A stretch of DNA of 64,000 bases from Streptomyces sp. TP-A0356. Lineage in GTDB: Bacteria; Actinomycetota; Actinomycetes; Streptomycetales; Streptomycetaceae. Shown one piece after another: positions 26,232 through 34,528 of this stretch (its first letter is position 1; every line of letters starts with the position of its first letter). The stretch is taken from assembly GCF_001417775.1 (NCBI RefSeq), contig NZ_BBZJ01000017.1, positions 310,001-374,000 on the forward strand, given 5' to 3'. Position numbers and translations under genes: made by a program. A model generated the notes under the pieces. The model was not told the origin of the DNA. It did not search any database and saw nothing but the letters and a program-made list of their open reading frames with translations.

Positions 26232-27812
26232 GTGACCGAAGGTGCCGGCATCCGCACCGGGGACCTGCCGGACGATCTGACCGCCGCCGAGGCCGGGATG
26301 TGGCAGGCCTTCCGCAACGGCAGCGCCTACGACCTGCGCAGCGGGGACACCGCCGTCGACGATCCGCACGGCGGCCACCCCTGGGGACCGGAGCGCAGCG
26401 TGCGCGCGCGGATCGTGGCGTGGCTGCTCCTGGACGGGCCGCCCGCACTCGCCGGGCGTGTCTCGTCGCTGAAGCTGACCGGGGTGCAGATCCTGGACAC
26501 CCTGGACCTCGCGGGCGGCACGATCATGCCGTACGTGGAGCTGAAGGGTTGCCGGTTCGAGAAGGAGATCCTGCTACCGGAGGCCCGCTTCACGACCCTG
26601 CGCCTGGTGGACTGCTCGGTGCCGCGCCTGGAGGCGGCACGGGTGCACACGGAGGGCGACCTGCATCTGCCGCGCTGCCGCTTCCAGAACGGGGTACGGC
26701 TCACCGACGCGCACATCGGCACCGATCTGCTGCTCAACCAGGCCGTCGTCTACCGGGACCGGCGCGGCCACTCGATCACCGCGGACGGAATGACCGTCGG
26801 GCAGGACCTGCAGGCCGAGATGCTGGAGTCGCACGGGGAGCTGAGCCTGCGCAGCGCCAAGGTGGGCGTCTCGCTGAGCCTGCGCGGCGCGCAGCTGACC
26901 AACCCGTACACACGGCTGGCGCTGAACGCCCCCCAGTTGACGGTCGAGCGGACGCTGTACCTGACCCCGGCGGGCGTCGGCAATCCGCGCCTGACCAGCG
27001 GTACCACGCCCGCGCGGGGAACGCGCGTGCAGCGGTTCGAATGCCGGGGCGGGGTCCGGCTGGACGACGGACGGTTCGGCGACGCGGTCGACCTGGAGCG
27101 GGCCCGGTTCGTCCTCGACGACGACCAGGAGCTGTCACTTCGCCGGGTACAGGCGCCCGAGCTGCGCTTCCTGGGCGAGCGGCCCGAGCGCGGCAAGGTG
27201 ATCCTCTCGGGCGCGCGGATCGTGACCCTGATCGACCGGTGGACGAGCTGGCCCGGCCCCGGTGATCTGCACATGGGCGGCTTCACCTACGAGAACCTCG
27301 TCCCGCAGGACGCCTTCCCGCTCGCCCGGCGACTGGAGTGGGTGGCGGCGGCGACCGCCGAGTACGCCCCGGAACCGTACGAGCGGCTCGCGGCCGTGCT
27401 GCGCAACTCCGGGGAGGACGAGGACGCGCGCGAGGTCCTGCTCGCCAAGCAGCGCCGCCGCCGCGAGACCCTGCCGCTCGCGGCCAAGCTGTGGGGATAC
27501 GCGCAGGACTGGACGGTCGCCTACGGATACCGGCCCGGCCGCGCGGCGGTGTGGATGGCGGTGCTGTGGGCGGCGGCCTCGGTCGCGTTCGCGCACGCGA
27601 GCCATCCGCCGGTCAGCAAGGAGGGCCATCCCGAGTGGAACCCCTCCCTCTTCGCCCTGGACATGCTGCTGCCCGTGATCGACCTCGGCCAGCAGGGACA
27701 GTGGGCGCTGAGCGGCGGCTGGCAGTGGGTCCAGGCTGCGGTGATCCTGCTGGGCTGGATCCTGGCGACGACGGTCGCGGCGGGCGCGACGCGGCTGCTG
27801 CGGCGCAGCTGA
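26232..27812 (+). CDS. Membrane-associated beta-helix protein (often named oxidoreductase)
   Basis: A 526-residue protein. Residues 70-340 contain pentapeptide-like or bactofilin-like strands (LKGCRFEKEILLPEARFTTL, LRGAQLTNPYTRL) that should form a right-handed beta-helix. A charged linker follows (REVLLAKQRRRRETLPLAA), then two transmembrane helices near 435-452 and 498-520. Annotation of such Streptomyces proteins as membrane-associated oxidoreductases has no support here: no nucleotide- or metal-binding motif is visible. GTG at 26232 follows GGGGAGGAAGGAAG. It is likely a scaffold or envelope protein with the helix in the cytoplasm. Confidence 0.7.
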   Translation: MTEGAGIRTGDLPDDLTAAEAGMWQAFRNGSAYDLRSGDTAVDDPHGGHPWGPERSVRARIVAWLLLDGPPALAGRVSSLKLTGVQILDTLDLAGGTIMPYVELKGCRFEKEILLPEARFTTLRLVDCSVPRLEAARVHTEGDLHLPRCRFQNGVRLTDAHIGTDLLLNQAVVYRDRRGHSITADGMTVGQDLQAEMLESHGELSLRSAKVGVSLSLRGAQLTNPYTRLALNAPQLTVERTLYLTPAGVGNPRLTSGTTPARGTRVQRFECRGGVRLDDGRFGDAVDLERARFVLDDDQELSLRRVQAPELRFLGERPERGKVILSGARIVTLIDRWTSWPGPGDLHMGGFTYENLVPQDAFPLARRLEWVAAATAEYAPEPYERLAAVLRNSGEDEDAREVLLAKQRRRRETLPLAAKLWGYAQDWTVAYGYRPGRAAVWMAVLWAAASVAFAHASHPPVSKEGHPEWNPSLFALDMLLPVIDLGQQGQWALSGGWQWVQAAVILLGWILATTVAAGATRLLRRS

Positions 27813-27858
27813 CGCATAGCCCCCCAACAGCGGAGAAACAGCCGCCTTTTGCCTACTC

Positions 27859-27885
27859 TTGACTGTTGAGAGTACAACTAAATAC
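27859..27885 (+). promoter_or_regulatory. A/T-rich operator/promoter candidate
   Basis: In an A/T-rich pocket upstream of the gene at 27930, TTGACT (27859-27864) resembles a -35. It is followed by the perfect inverted repeat GTTG-AGAGTA-CAAC (27865-27878) and the A/T-rich TAAATA. A dimeric repressor of MarR/PadR size could bind here. The -10 is not clear, so the promoter call is tentative. Confidence 0.4.
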
Positions 27886-27929
27886 GGGTTACGCATTCGT
27901 GCTGGCGCCTCCCCGACCTGCGGCTTTCA

Positions 27930-29024
27930 ATGGTCGACACCATGGCACTGCTGCCCCCATTCATCCGCACGGCGCGGACGCCCCGTCGCCCCTCCCACCT
28001 CGCCGCCGGGCTGCCCGCGGACGACGAGGTCCTCCTCGACGCGCCCGACGAACGCCTTGCCCCCGCCCTGGTCGCGGCCGGCCGTGGCGACCACGGCCCG
28101 GCGGCCGAACTGCTCGCGACCACGCGGAAGGCCGCCGAGTGGGAGGACCGCGACCGGTACGTGACACGGCTCGCCGCCTTCGCACGCTCGCGCGAGGAGT
28201 GGCTCGGGGACTGGTGCGCGGCCGCCCCGGACGATCCGGACGCGCTGCTGGTCAAGGCGGAGCTGGCCGTGGCCCGCGGCTGGGCCTCGCCGGCCCGCTC
28301 CGAACTCCTGCGCGAGGTGGGCCCCTTGATCGCGGCGGCGGCCGAGGGCAATCCGCGCGACCCGGTGCCGTGGCGGGTGGCGCTCGACCATGCGCGCGGC
28401 ACCGACGCCGGCCACGCAGAGTTCGAACGGCTGTGGACCGAGGCCGTACGCCGCTCCCCGTACCACTACGGCTGCCATGTGGCGGCCCTTCAGTACCTGT
28501 CGGCCGCCTGCCGTTCCCAGTGCCGCTCCCGGTGCGGAGACACCCGCCACACCCGCCACGGCTCCCACGGCGAGTGCTTCGACTTCGCCGAGACCGCCGC
28601 ACAGGACACGCTGCCCGACTCGCTGGTGCAGGCGCTTCCGGTGCGCGCGGCCTTCGCGTGTCTGACGGAGAGCGGCGGGGCGAGGGTGGGCCGCGACCGG
28701 CTGGACGCGGCGGCGGACCGGGCGATCGCGCTGTCGTCCCGGTACGCGGAAGCCGACCCGTGGCCCGCCGAGGTGCGCAACCTCCTCACGTATGTGCTGG
28801 TCGAACTGGAGCGCTGGGAGGACGCGTGGACACAGCTGCGCATGATCGGCCCGTTCGCCACCTCCGCGCCCTGGGACCGGATCTCCGAAGATCCGCTGGG
28901 CCGGTTCCTGGAGGTGCGGGACGGTGTCCGCCGGCACGTGACGAGGGCGCGAACCCGGCATTCGGCGAGGCCTCTCCTTCCACGGAGTGAGCGCGCCGGA
29001 CACGCCCGCGCCAGCGGCCATTAG
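27930..29024 (+). CDS. Conserved hypothetical, helical-repeat-like protein
   Basis: A 364-residue soluble protein I do not recognise. It is helix-rich with Ala/Leu/Trp patterns (EEWLGDWCAAAPDDPDALLV, AWTQLRMIGPFATSAPWDRI) resembling tetratricopeptide-type helical repeats. A Cys/Arg/His-rich stretch (CRSQCRSRCGDTRHTRHGSH, near residues 193-212) interrupts the helical pattern and looks like a simple-repeat insertion. ATG at 27930 is the first of two close starts (the other is four codons in). No ribosome site is obvious. The next gene starts 11 nt after its stop with its own likely promoter. Confidence 0.65.
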   Translation: MVDTMALLPPFIRTARTPRRPSHLAAGLPADDEVLLDAPDERLAPALVAAGRGDHGPAAELLATTRKAAEWEDRDRYVTRLAAFARSREEWLGDWCAAAPDDPDALLVKAELAVARGWASPARSELLREVGPLIAAAAEGNPRDPVPWRVALDHARGTDAGHAEFERLWTEAVRRSPYHYGCHVAALQYLSAACRSQCRSRCGDTRHTRHGSHGECFDFAETAAQDTLPDSLVQALPVRAAFACLTESGGARVGRDRLDAAADRAIALSSRYAEADPWPAEVRNLLTYVLVELERWEDAWTQLRMIGPFATSAPWDRISEDPLGRFLEVRDGVRRHVTRARTRHSARPLLPRSERAGHARASGH

Positions 29025-29027
29025 GCT
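29022..29027 (+). promoter_or_regulatory. Likely -10 for a leaderless Lon-N gene
   Basis: TAGGCT fits TANNNT and lies eight nt before the GTG at 29036, with no ribosome site between. The transcript would begin at or next to the start codon. The element overlaps the end of the upstream coding region (stop at 29022-29024). Confidence 0.5.
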
Positions 29028-29035
29028 TTCGGGTC

Positions 29036-29776
29036 GTGACCACCGTCCGGCTCCCGCTCTTCCCGCTGAACTCGGTACTGTTCCCGGGGCTCGTGCTCCC
29101 GCTGAACGTCTTCGAGGAGCGTTATCGCGCCCTGATGCGCGACCTGCTCAAGACCCCCGAGGACGAACCGCGCCGCTTCGCCGTCGTCGCGATCCGCGAC
29201 GGCCACGAGGTGGCCCCGAGCGCCCCGGGCATGCCGGATCCGACGGCCCTGCCGCAGCACGGGCCCACGGCCGGCTTCGGCCCTGACCCTGCCGAGGCGT
29301 TCCACGCGGTGGGCTGTATCGCGGACGCGGCGACGATCCGGGAGCGGGCCGACGGCACCTTCGAGGTGCTGGCCACGGGCACGACACGGGTCCGTCTGCT
29401 CTCGGTGGACACGTCGGGCGCGTTCCTCACGGCCGAGCTGGAGGAGTTGCCGGAGGAGCAGGGCGACGAGGCGGGCGCGCTCGCCGAGGGGGTGCTGCGG
29501 GCGTTCCGGCAGTACCAGAAGCGGCTGGCGGGCGCTCGGGAACGGTCCCTGTCGACCGGCGCGGACCTGCCGGACGAACCGGCGGTGGTGTCGTACCTGG
29601 TGGCGGCCGCGGTGATGCTGGACACGCCGACGAAGCAGCGGCTGCTGCAGGCTCCTGACACCGCCTCCCGTCTGCGTGACGAGCTGAAACTGCTTCGCTC
29701 GGAGACGGCGATCATCCGTAGTCTGCCCTCGTTGCCGGCGGCGGAACTGACGCGGGGTCCGACCAGCCTGAACTGA
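29036..29776 (+). CDS. Lon N-terminal (LON substrate-binding) domain protein
   Basis: A 246-residue stand-alone LON-SB domain protein without ATPase or protease domains. The N-terminal VRLPLFPLNSVLFPGLVLPL and VFEERYRALMRDLL are diagnostic, and the beta-rich middle (GCIADAATIRERADGTFEVL) fits. The second half is helical. Such proteins may recognise unfolded peptides or act in other complexes, but no partner is evident here. GTG at 29036 is the family start. It is followed by the Cys-tRNA deacylase 25 nt downstream. Confidence 0.88.
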   Translation: MTTVRLPLFPLNSVLFPGLVLPLNVFEERYRALMRDLLKTPEDEPRRFAVVAIRDGHEVAPSAPGMPDPTALPQHGPTAGFGPDPAEAFHAVGCIADAATIRERADGTFEVLATGTTRVRLLSVDTSGAFLTAELEELPEEQGDEAGALAEGVLRAFRQYQKRLAGARERSLSTGADLPDEPAVVSYLVAAAVMLDTPTKQRLLQAPDTASRLRDELKLLRSETAIIRSLPSLPAAELTRGPTSLN

Positions 29777-29801
29777 CGCGTGACACGTGGGGACGGGCCG
29801 G

Positions 29802-30305
29802 ATGGCGAAGAGAGCGAAGAAGCAGCAGCAGTCGGGGGGAACCCCGGCGACGGTGGCGCTGACGGCTGCCGGGGTGGAGTTCACGGTCTACTCCTACGAC
29901 CACGACCCCTCGCATCCCTCCTACGGCGAGGAGGCGGCCGAGGCGATGGGGGTCTCCCCCGATCGGGTGTTCAAGACGCTGGTCGCGGACGTGGACGGCG
30001 CGCTGGTGGTCGGGGTGGTCCCGGTGGCGGGCTCACTGGACCTGAAGGCACTGGCGACCGCGGTGGGCGGCAAGCGGGCGGCGATGGCGGACCCGGCGCT
30101 GGCGGAACGCACGACGGGGTATGTGCGGGGCGGCATCTCCCCCCTGGGCCAGCGCAAGAAGCTGCGCACGGTCCTGGACGCGTCGGCGTCGTCGCACGCC
30201 ACGATCTGTGTGTCGGCGGGCCGCCGGGGTCTGGAAGTGGAACTGTCGCCCGAGGACCTGGCGAAGCTCACGGAGGCGCGCCTCGCCCCGATCGCCCGCG
30301 CGTGA
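29802..30305 (+). CDS. ybaK: Cys-tRNA(Pro)/Cys-tRNA(Cys) deacylase, YbaK/EbsC type
   Basis: A 167-residue editing-domain protein that clears Cys mischarged on tRNA(Pro). The YbaK pattern is in TPATVALTAAGVEFTVYSYD, SYGEEAAEAMGVSPDRVFKT and KRAAMADPALAERTTGYVRGGISPLG (only part conserved), with the Gly-Ile-Ser-Pro loop that holds the tRNA end. A Lys/Gln-rich start (MAKRAKKQQQSGG) is typical in Actinobacteria. ATG at 29802 was chosen for the GGGGAC upstream and this start. Next comes a tiny ribosomal-protein gene on the same strand. Confidence 0.92.
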   Translation: MAKRAKKQQQSGGTPATVALTAAGVEFTVYSYDHDPSHPSYGEEAAEAMGVSPDRVFKTLVADVDGALVVGVVPVAGSLDLKALATAVGGKRAAMADPALAERTTGYVRGGISPLGQRKKLRTVLDASASSHATICVSAGRRGLEVELSPEDLAKLTEARLAPIARA

Positions 30306-30344
30306 CCACTCGACGAACGAGCCGTCGTCGAGTAGTACGGAAAC

Positions 30345-30419
30345 ATGTCGAAGAGGACACGCAAGCGCAAATGGCGCATGAAGAAGGGCCACGCGAATCA
30401 CGGCCACCGCCCGGCGTAG
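30345..30419 (+). CDS. 24-residue ribosomal protein bL37 (predicted)
   Basis: A 24-codon frame encodes MSKRTRKRKWRMKKGHANHG plus HRPA and stop. It is extremely basic, and the ANHGxRP ending matches the 24-residue actinobacterial ribosomal protein bL37 known from mycobacterial large-subunit structures (ANHGKRP there, from memory). The gene lies 39 nt after the YbaK stop and is followed by a strong terminator at the usual distance, which supports it being real. Its ribosome site is weak (CGGAA). Confidence 0.75.
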   Translation: MSKRTRKRKWRMKKGHANHGHRPA

Positions 30420-30433
30420 CCACGCCCTCACCC

Positions 30434-30469
30434 GAGCGCCGGAGAGCTGTCCAGGGGGCTCCGGCGCTC
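30434..30469. terminator. Bidirectional terminator after the bL37 gene
   Basis: Perfect 11-bp arms GAGCGCCGGAG (30434-30444) and CTCCGGCGCTC (30459-30469) with a 14-nt loop lie between convergent genes ending at 30419 (plus) and 30504 (minus). Confidence 0.85.
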
Positions 30470-30503
30470 CAGGAGGAACAGGGGCGGGCGCGGCGTGTCC
30501 GTC

Positions 30504-31196
30504 CTAGGCCGGGGGCGTGGTGGGCTCGTAAGGCGCCGCGTACGGATCCGGGTCCCGGGGACCGAACAGCGCCGTCAGCCCGAGGTGCACCACCAGCGCG
30601 GCCACCGACCACGCCAGCAACGCCCCCTTGGCCCCCAGCTTCAACGGCGCGGAGAACGTCACCCCCTTGCCCACGGCCTTGGCATGCGCGATCACGTTCT
30701 GCGTGGGTCCCAGCCAGACCCCCAGCCGCCACGCGAGCAGCGACCCCAGCAGCCCGCCCACGCCGAGCGCCACCACCAGCGGTACGCCGCCCCGCTTGCG
30801 CACCAGGAAGACGACCAGCGCGCTGACCGCTCCGAACGCCGATGCGAGCAGCGTGAACGTCCCGTCCACGCCGATGGCCTGCTCCCCTTCGGTGTCCTTC
30901 AGATAGACGACCCAGGTCTTGTCGACCAGGTCCCCCACCAGCGGCACATGCGGCGCCAGCCACGACCACAGCACCCCGAGCAGCACCCCGGCGAGCGCGA
31001 CGCCCACCGTGATCACGGCGGCCTCCCGCACCTCGGTCTTCATACCGGGACCGTCCGCCCCGTACAGGGCCGTGGCGCCGTGCGGAGCGGGCCCCGCACC
31101 CGGAGGAGCGGACACGGCGTGCCACGCGTCGTGCGAAGAATGCGGGGGCTGTTCATGCGGCGGCGGAGGCGGAGTCAACGGAGCGGTCACCTTCAC
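30504..31196 (-). CDS. Conserved membrane protein, possibly DUF2567
   Basis: A 230-residue membrane protein with four hydrophobic segments and a Pro/His-rich N-terminus (TPPPPPHEQPPHSSHDAWHA). Between helices lies VDKTWVVYLKDTEGEQAIGV, a short exposed loop. Length and location next to an ABC exporter match the DUF2567 family of Actinobacteria, but I call that from memory only. GTG at 31196 has AGGA just upstream; a second GTG six nt later is possible. It starts 28 nt after the permease stop and is probably in the same operon. Confidence 0.72.
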   Translation of the reverse strand: MKVTAPLTPPPPPHEQPPHSSHDAWHAVSAPPGAGPAPHGATALYGADGPGMKTEVREAAVITVGVALAGVLLGVLWSWLAPHVPLVGDLVDKTWVVYLKDTEGEQAIGVDGTFTLLASAFGAVSALVVFLVRKRGGVPLVVALGVGGLLGSLLAWRLGVWLGPTQNVIAHAKAVGKGVTFSAPLKLGAKGALLAWSVAALVVHLGLTALFGPRDPDPYAAPYEPTTPPA

Positions 31197-31224
31197 ATCC
31201 TGCCAGGCGGGTCTGTCAGCCGCG

Positions 31225-32043
31225 TCACCGGACGGCCGCCCGGCGGTACGCCCAGGTCGCCATGGCCAGCGAGGCCACGCCGACCGCGGCACACACGGCC
31301 AGGTCACCGAGGACCAACGCCCAGTCCGGATGCCCGTCGAAGCTCCGCGCGAACGCCTCGACACCGTAGGTGGAGGGCAGCAGGTCCCGCGCCATCTGCA
31401 CGGTCTCCGGCATCCGGTGGGCGGGCAGCACCCCCAGCAGCAGCGCCGCCGACATACCCAACTGCCCGAACAGCGTGGCCAGTTCGGGCCTCGGCGCGAG
31501 CAGCCCCAGCGCGGCGCCGAGGCCCGAGAGGGCGGCCCCGGACAGCGGGATCACCGCGGCGAGCACCCACAGGTGCGCGAGAGGCAGCCCGAACAGCACG
31601 GACCCGAGGACGGCGGTCACCACGGTCCCGGGCACGGTGAAGGACGCGTACGCGCCGGCCGCTCCCAGCACCACGGCGGCGGCGGGCACCGGCAGCGTGG
31701 CGTAGTGGTCGAGCCCGCCGCTGCCGCGCAGCTGACCGAAGTACTGCGCCAGCAGGTTCAGTCCGACGTACGCGACGACCAGCACGGACGCCCCGGCCAC
31801 CACGGACCGTGCGTCATGGCCGCCGTCCACGACGCCGCGCATCATGATCATGATCCCGATGGACTGGAACGTGGCCACGAACAGCAGTGGGATCCGCGCG
31901 ACCCGCGCCCGGGACAGCTGCGCCCGGTACACGGCGGCGAGCGACGGCCACAGCCGCGCCCGCGCGCCGAGGGCGCTCTCGTCCCCGGCGCCGCCGTCCA
32001 CGACCCCGGCGCCGGGCAGAACCTCGGCGGGTACGACACTCAC
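31225..32043 (-). CDS. ABC transporter permease (ABC-2-like)
   Basis: A 272-residue integral membrane protein with six predicted helices beginning near LFVATFQSIGIMIMM. It resembles ABC-2 type exporter permeases: a cytoplasmic lead (LWPSLAAVYRAQLSRARVAR), then helices including VVLGAAGAYASFTVPG and a C-terminal WALVLGDLAVCAAVGVASLA. It directly follows the ATPase gene on the same strand and should pair with it as a half- or full-transporter, most likely for lipid, peptide or drug export. GTG at 32043 follows GAGGAG. The substrate is unknown. Confidence 0.86.
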   Translation of the reverse strand: MSVVPAEVLPGAGVVDGGAGDESALGARARLWPSLAAVYRAQLSRARVARIPLLFVATFQSIGIMIMMRGVVDGGHDARSVVAGASVLVVAYVGLNLLAQYFGQLRGSGGLDHYATLPVPAAAVVLGAAGAYASFTVPGTVVTAVLGSVLFGLPLAHLWVLAAVIPLSGAALSGLGAALGLLAPRPELATLFGQLGMSAALLLGVLPAHRMPETVQMARDLLPSTYGVEAFARSFDGHPDWALVLGDLAVCAAVGVASLAMATWAYRRAAVR

Positions 32044-32087
32044 GTCGTGCTGCTCCTCTTCGTTCCTGCCGCCGCCCAGTCCCCCAC

Positions 32088-32141
32088 GGACGCGACGCCC
32101 CTGCCGCTCGATACGGACGCGACGCCCCTGCAGCTCGATAC
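32088..32141. repeat. 27-bp tandem direct repeat between ABC genes
   Basis: Two abutting copies of ggacgcgacgcccctgc followed by sgctcgatac (s = c or a, so one mismatch) lie in the 115-bp gap between the ATPase and permease genes. The repeats may be a duplicated spacer or a regulatory half-site pair. Confidence 0.85.
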
Positions 32142-32158
32142 GGATACGCCCCACGCGC

Positions 32159-33175
32159 TCATGCCTTCACCAGCCCGTGGGTGCTGCCGCCGAGCGCCAG
32201 GTACACGTCCTCCAGACTGGGGGTGGCCAGCGTGAAGTCGTCGAGGGCCGCGAACGCGGCGCCTCCGGTCACGGTGGCGACGGCCGCGCGCGCCTCCTCG
32301 GGGGCCATCCGCAGCGACCAGCGGCGCCCGGACTCGACGGCACGGGCGCGCAGCGCGGCGACCTCGGGCACCTCGAGCGGCGCCTGCTGGCGCCATACGA
32401 GTTCCACCCGTACCTCGCCCGCGACCCGCTCCTTGAGCCCGGCCGGGGTGTCACAGGCGATGACGCGGCCCCGGTCGAGGACGGCGACCCGGTCCAGGAC
32501 GGTCTCCGCCTCGATGACGTTGTGGGTGACCAGCAGGACGGTCGTTCCGCGTTCGGCCCGACGCCGGTCCACGGCGGCCCACACGGCCCTGCGTGCCAGA
32601 GGGTCCATTCCGGTGGTCGGCTCGTCGAGGACCAGCAACGGCCGCTCCCCCATCAGCGCGGCGGCGAAGCAGGCGAGCCGGCGCTGACCGCCGGAGAGCT
32701 TCTTGAGCGGCCGGGCGGCGATCGGGGTGAGCCCGAGCTCGTCGAGGACGGCGTCCCTCTGCTCGCGCGCCCGCCGCAGTTCGAGACCGCGCAGCCGTCC
32801 GGTCGTCTCGGCGGCGAGCGAGACGGTCAGCTCGTCGAGGGCGGTGGACTCCTGTCCGAGGTAGGCGAGGATCCGCGCGGCCCGCTCGGGATGGCGCACG
32901 ATGTCGTGTCCGAGGATCTCCACGCTCCCGTGGTCGGGCCGCATCAGCCCGGTCAGCTGCCGTACGAGGGTGGACTTGCCGGCGCCGTTCGGCCCGAGCA
33001 GTCCGAAGATCTCCCCGCGCCGGATGTCCAGCCGTACCTCGTCGGTGGCCCGCACCTCGGGGGTACCGGGCGCGCCGCGCCGGCCCCGTACCGCCGGATA
33101 GGTCTTGGTCAGCCCGCGCACGGCGCACACGACATCGCCGCCCTGCGGTTGTGCCTGTGCGGTGCGCGTACTCAC
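32159..33175 (-). CDS. ABC transporter ATP-binding protein
   Basis: A 338-residue nucleotide-binding subunit. Walker A is GPNGAGKST (61-69), the signature LSGGQ is at 160-164, Walker B LLVLDEPT is at about 180-187, and the H-loop is LVTHNV. The C-terminal 90 residues form the extra domain common in ABC-2 exporters (daunorubicin-type). GTG at 33175 opens MSTRTAQAQPQGGDVVCAVR. It is the first gene of the ATPase-permease-membrane protein set. Direction is most likely export. Confidence 0.95.
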   Translation of the reverse strand: MSTRTAQAQPQGGDVVCAVRGLTKTYPAVRGRRGAPGTPEVRATDEVRLDIRRGEIFGLLGPNGAGKSTLVRQLTGLMRPDHGSVEILGHDIVRHPERAARILAYLGQESTALDELTVSLAAETTGRLRGLELRRAREQRDAVLDELGLTPIAARPLKKLSGGQRRLACFAAALMGERPLLVLDEPTTGMDPLARRAVWAAVDRRRAERGTTVLLVTHNVIEAETVLDRVAVLDRGRVIACDTPAGLKERVAGEVRVELVWRQQAPLEVPEVAALRARAVESGRRWSLRMAPEEARAAVATVTGGAAFAALDDFTLATPSLEDVYLALGGSTHGLVKA

Positions 33176-33313
33176 AAGGGACGAGAGTACGGGGTGCCGG
33201 GGGCGGAGCCACGCGCGGGTCGACCCATGTGCGCATATCGACCGCTCAGCCCAAATCGGCCGTAACGGCGCTCGATCACGACGGCGCCGCCCGGGGTGAC
33301 ACGCCGGTCGGGC

Positions 33314-34528
33314 TCAGTCTCCCGCGGGGGCGTGCTCCGCCGTCGTCCGCTGATCGATCTCCCGCCAGAACCCCGCCCGGATGGCATACCGGTCGTGCTC
33401 GTCGATCTGGTCGTCCTTGTGCGCGAGCAGCCCGAAACGCGCCGCGTACCGCAGCAGTTCCCCGTCGATGCGGTGCGGCACCCGCGGATACATGCCCGAC
33501 AGCTTCTGCAGGTGCGAGGGATCGGCGAGCCGCTCGATCCACCGCCGCGCGAACACCTGGCCCACCTCGTACGGGTCGCCGCCGACCGTGGTGATGTCCT
33601 CCTCCCGGTCGGCCCATCGCTGCTCCGCGGTCGTCAGCTGCGCGAGCGTGGGCAGCGAGGCGGCCTCCGGCGACTCGGCCGCGACGGGCCGGTCGACCCA
33701 GCCCTTGTCGGACGACCACCGCAACGTCGCCCCGGCGGGCTGCTGCGCTGTCTGGGTGCCGGGCGCCCGGAGCGCGGCCAGGTCCTTCGGCGTCGGTACG
33801 CCCTTGGACGTGGGCACGCGCTCCTGGGAGCCGTTCGCCGAGGCAGCCGCCGGGACGTGTTCCGGTTCCTCGGCGGGCCGGTCCGTCGTGGCCGCGAGCG
33901 CCGACTCCGGCAGCGGAGCCGACAGGATCGCGGCGATCTCCGGCCGTGGCACCGGCGGGGGCGCGCACACCCCGCCCACTTCCTTCGCCCGTACCGCCTT
34001 GATGATCCACGCCCGGTCGAGCACGCGCCGCTCGTCGGCCTCGGCGACGAGGTCCTCGGACTGGTTGTAGTCGCCGTCCGCGGCCTGCACGGCCCACAGG
34101 TGCACGGCGACCCCGTGCTCCTTCGCGGCCATCATGCCCGGCAGCAGATCCCCGTCGCCGGTGACGAGCACGACGTCCGAGCAGGCGCGGTTGCGGGCCA
34201 GTTCCGTCAGCTCGGCGTGCATCGCGGCGTCGACGCCCTTCTGCGCCCACCGCCCGTCGCTGCGGGTCAGGGCGCCCAGGCGCACCGTGACCCGGGGCAT
34301 CACGCGCATCCTGCGATGCTCCGGCTGCGGTACGCGGTCGGGGGCGCCGTCGAACCAGTAGATGCGCAGCAGCGGTCGTTCCGTGTCGGACTCGGCGCGT
34401 TCGCGCAGCCCCTGGATGAGGGCGGCGTGGTCGACGGTGATCCGGGACCGCGAGGGCTCACCGGCCAGCAGGCTGGCGGCAGCCCCGAGCAGATACCCGG
34501 CGTCCACCAGGACGATGCAGCGGTCCAC
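33314..34528 (-). CDS. NYN-domain (PIN-like) nuclease protein
   Basis: A 404-residue protein. Residues 1-160 form an NYN domain, a PIN-like metal-dependent RNase fold, with VLVDAGYLLG (first acidic residue), KGVDAAMHAELTELA and DVVLVTGDGDLLPGM (further acidic residues). A long Pro/Ala/Thr-rich linker follows (about 200-290). The C-terminal domain (LLRYAARFGLLAHKDDQIDE) may be a winged-helix-like RNA-binding part. Two in-frame GTG codons exist; the one at 34528 has GAGGGTGG upstream at a proper distance and is preferred to 34537. The role in RNA turnover is inferred from the fold. Confidence 0.85.
   Translation of the reverse strand: MDRCIVLVDAGYLLGAAASLLAGEPSRSRITVDHAALIQGLRERAESDTERPLLRIYWFDGAPDRVPQPEHRRMRVMPRVTVRLGALTRSDGRWAQKGVDAAMHAELTELARNRACSDVVLVTGDGDLLPGMMAAKEHGVAVHLWAVQAADGDYNQSEDLVAEADERRVLDRAWIIKAVRAKEVGGVCAPPPVPRPEIAAILSAPLPESALAATTDRPAEEPEHVPAAASANGSQERVPTSKGVPTPKDLAALRAPGTQTAQQPAGATLRWSSDKGWVDRPVAAESPEAASLPTLAQLTTAEQRWADREEDITTVGGDPYEVGQVFARRWIERLADPSHLQKLSGMYPRVPHRIDGELLRYAARFGLLAHKDDQIDEHDRYAIRAGFWREIDQRTTAEHAPAGD

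Noticed and set aside
30345..30419. Alternative reading of the 24-codon gene as a random basic peptide
   Set aside because: The ANHGxRP ending, position and terminator support bL37, so the CDS call was kept with reduced confidence.
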